Positions 21,617 through 30,452 of a stretch of DNA of 64,000 nt are shown here, one piece after another. Where the stretch lies: assembly GCA_021495925.1 (NCBI GenBank), contig JAKEKT010000049.1, positions 124,001-188,000 on the forward strand, written 5' to 3'. The translations under genes were made by a program, and so were the position numbers. This DNA comes from Diplodia intermedia (taxonomy: Eukaryota > Ascomycota > Dothideomycetes > Botryosphaeriales > Botryosphaeriaceae). How positions within the stretch are numbered: position 1 is the stretch's first letter; each line of letters begins with the position of its first letter. The notes under the pieces were generated by a model. The model was given only the letters and a program-made list of their open reading frames with translations, was not told the DNA's origin and did no database searches.

Positions 21617-23099
21617 ATGTCGGCGCCGCGCTTGACCTTTCTCTACCCACGCTTCATTCGCCCCTTCCTCATCTCCGACGCAGGCGCAACCTACCCCTCG
21701 TCCTCTTCCCGGGCATCTCGCGCGGGGGTGAAACGCAGATCGGCGAGACAGGGGCAGCCAGCATGTCGGAAGGCGACAGATGGAGGAGCAGGAGCGAGGA
21801 CGTTCGGTACCAGTGCACACACGCGCCTGCCACCTGGCCCGATGCAGAGGTACGGCACCGCGAATGAGCCATTGCCAACACCGGCTCCGGGAGCTACTTC
21901 TGATGGTGCTGGTGGAGATAGAGCGAAGGGCGCGGATAAGACGGAAGGAAAGGCCGCTGCTGCAGACGGGAAAAAGGATACCCCAGCTGGCGCGCCCAAT
22001 AAGACGACGTCGTCACCGCAAGAGAAGGACAAGCCGCAACACCAGGGCCCCGCTCGAGATGCCAATGCCCCGCCCAAGGCCGCCTCCCCCACCATCTTCG
22101 AGACGACGTCCCAAGGCGAGGCGCCCAACGGCCCTCCCAAGCCCTCGCGCTCCGCTGCTAACAACGGCAACGAGACCGAGTCGAACCCGCTGGAGGCGGT
22201 CCTGCGCATGCCGCCGCCGACGTCGCGCCCAGTCCATCTCTCGACGCCACGCTACGTACACTTCTTCGATACCTGGTCGCTGGTCAAGCAGCTGACGGGC
22301 TCGGGATTTAGTGACGCACAGAGCGTGTCGCTGATGAAGGCGATCCGCGCACAGCTCAACGATAATGTGGAGCTCGCGCACGCCGGGCTAGTTGGCAAGT
22401 CGGACGTGGAGAATGAGACGTATCTGTTCCGTGCTGCGTGCTCAGAACTCCGGACTGAGGTGGGCAACAACAGGAAGGCGGAGAATGAGAGAATGACCAC
22501 CCAGCGGAACCAGTTGCAACACGAGGTGGACATATTAGGGCAGAGGCTGGGCCAGGACACTAGTCACTTGAAGGAAGAAGTCAAGGGCATGTTTGACGAC
22601 AGGAAGATGGCCGTGAGGATGGAGCAGAAGTCGATGGAGAGCAAGGTATGGGACCCGTCTCCCTGCTTCCCGCTTCTATGATTTGGCTAACATGAACTAG
22701 ATCCAAGAGCTGAATTACAAAATCACAGTCGCCCTCAACTCTGACGCGCGCTCTGAGGTTGAAGGTCTCCGTTGGATCATCACTCGCCGCGCCGTCACCG
22801 CCCTTGTCGTCGTCGCCGTTGCGATTCTCGCGACCCTGCGCTTCTCGTCTTACATGACACACACGCAAGCTATGGAGAGGAAGAATCTGACGAAACCCGC
22901 AGCGGCGGAGAAGAAGAAGGAGGAGGCGCATGACAACAAGGCAACTACGAGCAGTGGAAGTGCTCCCCAGGCTCACGGAAGCAATGGCTTGGATGCCGGC
23001 GTGGGAGCTTGGGCGGAAAGCCCGACAGTCAAAGCTTTGGGAGAGGAGGGTGCTGGAGACGGAGTGATGATCAGCGAGGGAGGCGTGAGTCTGGGCTGA
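21617..23099 (+). CDS. DUF1640/CCDC90 (MCUR1/Fmp32-like) mitochondrial coiled-coil membrane protein
   Basis: CDS is join(21617..22645,22701..23099), 475 residues; the intron (GTATGG..ACTAG) is in phase 0. The family comprises inner-membrane proteins of mitochondria with a coiled coil and one membrane anchor; members include yeast Fmp32 and human MCUR1/CCDC90B, with roles proposed in respiratory-complex assembly and calcium uptake. The sequence shows a head starting HFFDTWSLVKQLTGSGFSD, a conserved acidic stretch ENETYLFRAACSELRTEV, a coiled coil (about residues 280-350), the sequence IQELNYKITVALNSD right after the splice, and one transmembrane segment VVVAVAILATLRFSSY. The N-terminus from 21617 (MSAPRLTFLYPRFIRPFL) is basic and hydroxylated like a mitochondrial presequence, which is why I chose it over the ATGs at 21404 and 21842. 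An extra 60-residue tail follows the membrane segment. Confidence 0.88.
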
Positions 23100-24983
23100 G
23101 CGATGAGAAAAATTTGGAGACGTGGGACTTGCCGCGGGGGGAAGGGCTTTTGCCCCGACAGCGGTACGGAACACAACCGTTGCCGTAGAGCTCTACCTCG
23201 CCCATTGCGGATCTACAAGAAAAGACAGGAATCCGTCATGCAGGGGACAGCCGGACATGCAGAAAATCGGGAGATGCAGGTGACAACTGCAGAAATCACG
23301 CAACTCACAAATGAACATCGACCCAAAGAACAAGATAACCTTAGTTTTCTGCGGTCACACGGCGTGGCAACACGATCGCGTTGTACTCGACTTGCAGGCA
23401 GATCTGTCCTTGCTTCGTTCGCCCGTCTTTTACCCCTGAAGAAACGTCCGAATGGAGCTTCGTGCATGCTGGTGATGCCCAGCATTGCTGCCGAGAAGCA
23501 TCGTTTTCTTGGGTTGTGTGCCTGTTGTACCGAGAAAAGTCATGGTGGCACAGCATTTATTCACCGCATGTCTTCCCGACTATTTGACTACACCCGGCTT
23601 TCGCCGTCGCCTCTCATCTCACTGACCATCCCCCTGCCTGTCAAATTCGAACGCCATCCCCCCGCCACCAGTGCCACAAAGTCCGAATGGTTGACGGGAA
23701 ATTCCTCCTCCACCCGCCTCACACCGCCCGCCGCCTCATCTCCACCCATCCTTCCACCCCTTACTCCGCTCCGCCCCCGCCTCCTCAATCTATCTCTCGC
23801 TGCCGTTATTCCCGGGCCTCCCGCATTCTCCTCGCAAGCGAGATCATCCGGCCCGCCCCTCTCTCTGCCGCATTCTTTTTCCCTAATGGCAACTTTGATC
23901 CCTTGCATTGATGCATGTAGGAGCTGACGAGCCAAGTCTTGTGGCGAAGGCATCAAGATCTGACTGGGAGCGAGCGGGTAGACAGCGGTGGTGGCTCCGT
24001 AGGCTACAGCTCCTTCGTGCAGCCGATGGCTAGCGTGGATCTATTTTTTGCTCATGTCACGGGTAGTTGAAGCCATCGTCCGGACGTGTATATAGAATCT
24101 TTAATTCGATATTCTCGTCCGGACGATAGCTTTAACTATCTACGTATTATTATTTTTTTCCTCTAAGAACGAGCTAAGGTATAGTTACGCTATGTTCTGC
24201 TATTCTTCGCGCTAGCCATCGGCTGCGAGAGGGGGCTGTAGGTTGTACCATTTCTGGCCCGTGATACGGTTCATTTGCAGGAATCGCAGTAGCCGGGGGC
24301 GCTATTTCCCCTTTTTTTTCCTTTATCCTATTGCGTTTGCAATAGTCATTCAGAGAAAAGAAATGTCGTTGGCCATGCTTTATCGAAAGGACTACAAGAA
24401 GCTGTGAACTGGATTTGTTCGCTGCTGAAGCTAACACCAACAGGAACGTTTTATCTGTGATAGGGTCGACGGTCGATATTTTCGGAGCAGGTTGAAGCCC
24501 AAGGCTAGAGTCAGATAAACTCGAACGTTGAGAGGAAGCTTCGAAGGTGTTCCGGAAGCAGGCTCAAGACAATTGCGCTTGACTTAGAAAATGAAAGTAC
24601 GTACGCCGACAAAAAGCGAAGGGCATCATCCCCAACGATCTCCATCCAATCTAACGTGACGATATCAGAGACTACAATAGAGTAGATTGCCAAACGCCAA
24701 AACGACCGTGATTGGTAGTGGCCTGGCTCCGCTTCCGGTATCTACCACGCACAAAGAAATATACATGGTTCTCTGTCAAAGGTAAATGCGAAAGCACCGC
24801 ATGAAGCCTCTCCCCGAGTGGATCTCCCAGCAATCTTTGGCCTTCGGTCCTTATTCAACTTTTCTTCCACCGACTCCCTTTTCCCCAACCCACCATCAAT
24901 ACACCACAATGAGACAAACACATACACAGACACTTCACCGCTCAGCCCACCTACCCCCCTCCCTTTTTCCTGAAAAACAACAA
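23100..24983. other. Gene-free region, 1.9 kb, containing a MITE-like element
   Basis: Convergent region between the DUF1640 gene (+) and the acyl-CoA dehydrogenase gene (-). From about 24030 to 24720 base composition becomes clearly more A/T-rich than the surroundings. It contains the inverted-repeat element listed separately. No coding gene supported. Confidence 0.6.
24004..24241. mobile_element. MITE-like inverted-repeat element (non-coding)
   Basis: A 32-base terminal inverted repeat, 24004-24035 against 24210-24241, matches at 28 of 32 positions; the inner 17 bases (GCAGCCGATGGCTAGCG and its complement) are perfect. Between the arms is A/T-rich DNA with a second, nested inverted repeat, ATCGTCCGGACG at 24075-24086 against its complement at 24116-24127. 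GTAGG occurs at both edges (23999-24003 and 24238-24242) and may be a target duplication or chance. No protein is encoded. Size, nested palindromes and composition fit a miniature inverted-repeat transposable element, but only one copy is in this window, so mobility is unproven. Confidence 0.5.
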
Positions 24984-26407
24984 TCACAACTTAATCTCCT
25001 TCTTCCCGCTACCGCCGAGGCCGAAGAGGTGCATGGCGACCTTCCGCATCTGGATCTCCTCGCTGCCCTCGGTGATGCGGTAGCGGCGGTGGTGGCGCCA
25101 GATGTGCTCAAAGGGCAGGTGCCTGCTGTAGCCCAAGCCGCCGTGGACCTGGATGGCGCGGTCGGCGGCATCTGTGCACAGGCGGTTGGCGAAGTAGTTG
25201 CACATGGCGACCTTGTGGCTCAGCTTGGTCTCGACGGCATCATCTTCGGGACCGGTCGTCGCCGACAACTCGTCCATCTCGGCGGCGGTGGCGCGGATGA
25301 GCAGGCGCAGCATCTCGGCCTGGGTGGCCAGCTCGACGAGGGGGAACTGGACGGCCTGGTTGGCCGAGAGCGGGCGGCCGAAGGGCTTGCGGGCGTTGGC
25401 GTGGGCGACGGAGCGCGCGATGCAGTAGCCGGCCGCGCCGAGCGACGAGGCGGCCTGCCGCAGGCGGTTCTCGTGCACGAAGGCCTGCGCGACGGCGAGG
25501 CCAGCGTCGTCGCCGCCGAGCACGGCGGATTGCGGGACCCAGACGTCGGTGAAAGAGACGGTGGCGTGGTCGGTGGGCATGTTCAGCGTCCTGTTGGAGC
25601 AAGCGAGCAAGCGAGCAATCGTCAGTGATGAAGGTCCAGGGGGAGAGGAGAGGGCAGAGATGGAGAGAGGGGTCGGACGCACCACTCATAGCTCTCGACC
25701 TTGATGCCGGCCGTCTCCCGCGGCACGACGAAGCAAGTGATGCCGGCGGCGGCGCCGTCGCGGCCGCTCGTGCGGGCAAAGACGAAGCAGTGGGTGGCGC
25801 GGTGCATGCCCGTCTGCCACATCTTGCGGCCGTCGATGCGCCAGCCCTCGCGGCCGGCGCGGCGCTCGCGCACGGCGCGCGTCTCCATCCACGTCGCGTC
25901 GCTGCCGTGGCCGGGCTCGGTCAGGCCGAACGTCACGCGCACCTCGCCGCGCAGCCGGCCCCCGATCAGCTCCGCCCGCTGCGCGTCGGTGCCGAAGCGG
26001 TGCACCATGACGACGTCCGGGAAGTTGCCGACGACGCTGTGCTCGTTCTGCAGGTCGTTGGCCAGGCCGAGCCCCCGCGCCGCCAGGTGCTCGCGCACCG
26101 CGGCCATCCAGAGGTTGCTGCCGCCGCCGCCGCCGTACTGCTCCGGCAGCGACAGCCGCCAGAAGCCGGCGTCGTCGGCGAGCCGCGTGGCCTGGGCGAG
26201 CAGCGCCTCCCATTCTGGCCGCGGCAGCCCGTGGCCGTCCCAGTCGGTGCGGGCATGCTCGCGGCGGTGGTCGAAGAAGCGGTTGTTGTCGTCACGTGCT
26301 TGGAGCGGCTCGATGCTGCGGGCGATGAAGTCGTCGAGGCGGACGAGGTAGTCGGTGAGATCGGCAGGAAGGGCGGTGGTCAGGGTGGTGGAAGAGGAGG
26401 GCGCCAT
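24984..26407 (-). CDS. Acyl-CoA dehydrogenase family protein
   Basis: FAD-dependent enzyme that makes the alpha,beta-trans double bond of an acyl-CoA, probably in mitochondrial or peroxisomal fatty-acid or amino-acid breakdown. CDS is complement(join(24984..25590,25683..26407)), 443 residues; the 92-bp intron (GTGCGT..AACAG) splits the Trp codon in YEW-TLNMPTDH and keeps frame. Visible blocks: SLPEQYGGGGGSNLWM, GLTEPGHGSDATWMET (the flavin-contacting T-E-P-G segment), MWQTGMHRA, then NRLRQAASSLG, ARKPFGRPL and the C-terminal QVHGGLGYSRHLPFEHIW with ITEGSEEIQMRK. This set is closest to ACAD10/11-like and short-branched types; substrate is not predictable. No PTS1 signal (C-terminus EIKL) and no clear mitochondrial leader. 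Start at 26407 was chosen over an in-frame extension reaching 26755 because the extension has no family resemblance. Confidence 0.9.
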
Positions 26408-27058
26408 GGTGCGGGGAGTACAAGATGTATTGCAGGTGCTGGTGGGACGAATTGGGGCGGGTATGAGGCTGGAGGAGAGGGATTGATGCAGCCTCCACAG
26501 ACACAGAGTGTCGTGCGGAAGGCGGCGGAGAGAGTGCAGGTCATGACATGTTTGTGGTGGTGCTGAGCCCGAGGTAACGCATTCGAGCACCGTTTTGGGG
26601 CAGCTTGCGCACGGACGCTTGCGGGGTCTGGTAGGGCTGAGGAGGGAGGGACGAACGGTCGACGGCGTGCTCGGGTTTGTTTCCTCGATCCGGGGCGACT
26701 CCACCGGCCTCAATCCACTCGGCACCCGGTCCGACATGTCGCACCGGGACGCCACCCGGCTCTGCTATGATAAAGCCCCAGCCCCAGCTCCCAAACAATC
26801 CTTCTCTCGACTAGAAGCACCACGGCCGTGTCGTGCTGTTCCGGCTAAATGGAAGGCGAGAAGACCGGGATGAGGCGCCGATCTGCGCCTTCTCCGCTCG
26901 CGAATGCGGGGATGCTCCTAGTCCAAAATAGCTGCCATTCGGTGCCCAAAACACCGAACCCTACCGTCTTTTCGAAGTCGGATATTTAAAATGCATTTCC
27001 GTTCCGCTCGGTGCTCGTTTATCTTCGAAGTTGCTTTACTTCACCACCGACGTCAATC
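26408..27058. promoter_or_regulatory. Divergent promoter region, acyl-CoA dehydrogenase / GH31 glycosidase
   Basis: 651 bases between divergent starts. A TATTTAA box at 26983-26989 lies about 70 bases before the GH31 start and is a candidate TATA element. An ATG at 26991 opens a 31-codon frame overlapping that start out of frame (ends 27086); it matters only if transcription begins upstream of it. Confidence 0.4.
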
Positions 27059-29313
27059 ATGCGCTGCCCTGCGGCTCTTTTGCTAATAACAGCCAAATTG
27101 GCAGCTGCGCGGTATGAGCTGTCAACACCAAATACCAGTCCGTACAGCTTCGCCGTCACCGAAGGCAATCGGACTGTGGTGGACAGTATCGAAATCCTGA
27201 CCTCAGCCTCCGACTACAATGCAACCCCGGTCTCTGCATCCAGTGCAGGCGAGCTTGACATAGCTGCTGAATTTGTGAGCGAGACTGTTGCAAAGATCCA
27301 GATCAACGCCAGCAGTGCCTATGTCGGCGCGGCCATCTCCGGGGATTCGGATGCCCTGAACTACGGCGTCTGGGAATACCCGTGGCATGGCAAGGTTTCC
27401 AACGAGAACGTCACTTACGAAATCAAGGGCTTGGGGGCGATGGAGGGGATCAATTGGTGCAACGCTCGTACGCTCTTTGCTCCAACTATCTCTGCGTCTT
27501 ACTGATATCCGCAGGCGCCCCCTTCTACCTGACAAACGCTGGCTACGGCGTCTACATCGACACCCTTGCCATGGGCCTCTTTGACTTCAGCTCCCCAGAC
27601 AGCACTCGCTTTGTCTTCAACAGCAGCAGCCTGACCATCTACCTGATCTTGCCCACCGCTCCCAACGACTTCAAGTCCATCCTCTCGCAGTTCGCCTCGC
27701 TCTCGTCCTACATCTTCATGCCCCCGGACAGCGCCTACGGCCCCATCATCTACTCGGACAATTGGGAGACGGATTTCCACGGAACCGTGTCCAACGCGCA
27801 GGAAAACTACTACGACGTCGCCGACCACCTGCACGCGCACCGGATCCGGGCCAGCGCCATGTTCGCCGACCGCCCCTACGGCACCGGCAACGGCTCCTGG
27901 GGCAACTTCGACTTCAACCTCACCGCCTACCCCACGCCCGCCGCCTTCATCGCCAACCTGACCGCCCGCGGCTTCGACTTCCAGGTCTGGGTCGCCAACC
28001 GCGCCACGCCGCAGACCCTCCTCTCCAACGCGTCCATCGCCAACGACTGGCTCTTCGACATCGACTACGCCGCCCTCCAGGGCGGCCTCGCCGGCCCCGC
28101 CCTCAACCTCTCCATCCCCGCCGCCTACGCCTTCTTCGCCGCCCGGCTGGCCGCCTTCGCCGACCTCGGCGTCAAGGGCTTCAAGATCGACCGCGGCGAG
28201 GAGGACGAGATGCCGGCGTGGGAGCAAAACGTCCAGATGACGCTCTTCGAGCAGCTCTGCCACGAAACCATGGCCGCCGCCTGGGGGGAAGGAGGGGGCG
28301 ACGACGACAACACCAAAACGACCTCCCGCCCCTTCTTCACCTTCGCGCGCTCCGCCGTCGACCGCGCGCGCAGCGTCGCCGCCGTGTGGAACGGCGACGC
28401 GCACGCCAACTTCACGGGGCTGGCGTACAGCGTCGCCAGCGGCGTGCGCGCGGGGCTGCTGGGCTTCGCCATGTGGGGGTCCGACACGGGCGGCTACGTG
28501 CGCGAGGTGGGGTATCCCGTCCCGTCCGAGGAGGTGTGGGCGCGCTGGATGGGCTTCGCCGCCTTCAGCCCCATGTACGAGATCATGCTGGGCACGGGCG
28601 CGACGCCGTGGTACGCGCCGTACGCGGACGGTCCGCTGGCCGACGTCTTCGCCGCGACGGCGGCGGCGCATCACGCGCTGCTGCCGTACGTGCGCAGTTA
28701 TGTCTACGCCGCGCACGCCGCGTCCGGGTTGCCCGTCGTGCGCGCCCTGTTCCTCGAGGAGCCGGCGGATGCCCGGGCTTGGGGCGGGTGGGTCGATAGC
28801 GAGTACTTCTTCGGCGCGGAGCTGCTGGTCGCGCCCTTCGTGGCCGAGGGCGGCGAGCGCGAGGTCTACTTTCCCGGGCCCGAGGGCTGCGCGTACCTCG
28901 AGTACTTCAACAAGAGCGCCGTCTTCCGCGGCGGCGAGACGGCTTCGGTCGCGCTCGGCCTGCGCGATATCCCGGTTTACGTGAGGGCCGGCGCTGTTGT
29001 GCCGCGGGGCGATGTCTTCAGGGCGAATGACAGGTGGACCGAGAACTGGACGCCGTACCTTGACATTGAGGTTTTCCCGGCGTGGGACGTGCCGCGGTCG
29101 GTGTTCGAGTACTTCAACAAGGAGAAGGGGGAGGTGGTGGAGGTGGTGATGACGGTGGATGAGGGGAAGAGGCAGGTGAAGGTTGAATACGGCGATGTGG
29201 GCTTCGGTGGCAGTGTGGTATTCTATCTAAAGGGCGAAGTCAAAAAGGTGGATCTGGTGGCGGCTGGTGGGGAGGCGATTGTGGAAGGGGTTTCTTCACT
29301 GTTTGAAATGTAG
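27059..29313 (+). CDS. Secreted GH31-family alpha-glycosidase
   Basis: Retaining alpha-glycosidase, likely acting outside the cell on alpha-glucosides or alpha-xylosides. CDS is join(27059..27467,27515..29313), 735 residues; the 47-bp intron (GTACGC..CCGCAG) joins GINWCNAR to APFYLTNAGYGVY. The N-terminus MRCPAALLLITAKLAAA is a signal peptide and many N-glycosylation sequons are present. The beta-sandwich gives way to the (beta/alpha)8 barrel with YSDNWETDF; the catalytic nucleophile is Asp362 in GFKIDRGEEDE and the acid/base Asp460 in MWGSDTGGY, both intact. FAAFSPMYEIMLG and the C-terminal YFFGAELLVAPFV follow. Substrate specificity within GH31 cannot be read from the motifs. It is divergent to the acyl-CoA dehydrogenase gene with no obvious functional link. 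The second exon is very GC-rich, so long spurious frames lie opposite it. Confidence 0.94.
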
Positions 29314-29453
29314 AACAACACATGTTTAGATAGTTGTGAAATCACCGTCAGCTAAGAGAACATTACTATTGTAGAATTACAGTACTCTGGTACTCTCCTG
29401 CTCACTCATCGTTTCTTCTCCAAAGTCCCGTCTTCATCATCATTCTTCTTCCC

Positions 29454-30452
29454 CTATATCGCCGTCTCATCACACTGAAGCTTCTCCTTCTCTGGTGAGC
29501 ATTCACATAGCTTCCCATACACAAAGACAGCAGCAACGCCAGCTCTACCCTTCCCACAACCGCCAGTCAGGGTGATCCTCACTCTCTCTCCCTTCCTGAT
29601 CCAGTACACCACGGGCTCATTATATACGCCCCGCCTCTCTGTTGCATCGAACGTGAAGCCACCGATCTGTTCCCCCTCCCCTATCTCAAAATGCACCCCA
29701 ACCCCTTCCTCCACAAACGTCGGCACGAGCAGCACATTCGTCTCAAACACTTTCCGCAACACCACTGCCGTCTCCACCTCATCACAACTCTCCCCCTCTC
29801 CCTCTCCCGGATATTCCACCGCAAACACCCCCTCCGCCGGCGGATGCATGTGTCCCAACGTCTCGCCACACATTCTTTCCGCCGGTGCCGTTGCCGCCGC
29901 CGTCACCCGCTCTCCATCCTCATCCTCATCCTTCTCCTTCTCGCGCATCAGCGGGGGCGGCAACAGAAGGAGAAACCGCGAAACATCCCAAAAGACATGG
30001 TTCCAGTTATGATAGACGGCATCACGCAGCGGGGTGTGCAGCGTGTTCGTGTCGGCGTTGCGCAGGGCGCGGATCAAGACATGATCGGTTTGACTAGCGA
30101 TGGCAATCCCGCCCGTTCCGCCAGTGTCGTCGTCGCCGCCATCATTGTTGTTGTTGTTGTCTGAGTCCTTGCTGGTGTTGTTGTTTTTGTTGTTGTTGTT
30201 GCCCAAGGACTGGATGGCGCGGATGACGGTGCCGATGTCGGGCAGCTTGGGGCTGCGTTCTGGGACGGCGGCGGCGGGGATCAGGGCGGGGTCGGTGATC
30301 CAGGCTTCGCGGAGGCGGGTGCTGACGGTGTATACGGCGGGGTCGTCGCGGTAGTCGATGGCGCCGAAGGCGGGAGGACGGTCGAGAGTGTCGGCGGGGG
30401 TGGGGATGGCGTGCATTTTGCTGAGAGTGGGGAGAGATGTATTTGAAAGCAT
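29454..30452 (-). CDS. Hypothetical protein with Asn/Asp run
   Basis: Single exon, 332 residues; the first methionine is at 30452, and a second at 30416 (MHAIPTPADT) may be the true start. I do not recognise the family. Residues ~84-118 are an Asn/Asp/Gly/Lys low-complexity run coded by a TTG/CAA microsatellite. The flanks look structured: HVLIRALRNADTNTLHTPLRD, then NHVFWDVSRFLLLLPPPL, and a C-terminal part rich in strands (VETAVVLRKVFETNVLLVP, YWIRKGERVRITL). No signal peptide, membrane segment or catalytic motif is evident. The 3' end lies only 140 bases from the stop of the convergent GH31 gene. Coding potential is supported by length and even composition outside the run; I would treat it as probable. 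Confidence 0.6.
   Translation of the reverse strand: MLSNTSLPTLSKMHAIPTPADTLDRPPAFGAIDYRDDPAVYTVSTRLREAWITDPALIPAAAVPERSPKLPDIGTVIRAIQSLGNNNNKNNNTSKDSDNNNNNDGGDDDTGGTGGIAIASQTDHVLIRALRNADTNTLHTPLRDAVYHNWNHVFWDVSRFLLLLPPPLMREKEKDEDEDGERVTAAATAPAERMCGETLGHMHPPAEGVFAVEYPGEGEGESCDEVETAVVLRKVFETNVLLVPTFVEEGVGVHFEIGEGEQIGGFTFDATERRGVYNEPVVYWIRKGERVRITLTGGCGKGRAGVAAVFVYGKLCECSPEKEKLQCDETAI
30145..30202. repeat. TTG trinucleotide microsatellite in a CDS
   Basis: Two TTG tracts (30145-30160 and about 30175-30202) separated by a short unique spacer. They encode two Asn-rich runs in the minus-strand protein and are likely to vary in length between strains. Confidence 0.85.

Noticed and set aside
26408..26755. 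N-terminal extension of the acyl-CoA dehydrogenase in the same frame
   Set aside because: The added sequence is Ser/Pro/Arg-rich with no family match and would run through the promoter. The ATG at 26407 gives the expected length.
27499..28716. 405-codon minus-strand frame opposite the GH31 gene
   Set aside because: GH31 catalytic motifs are on the + strand; the antisense frame is Gly/Val/Glu/Arg-rich without features.
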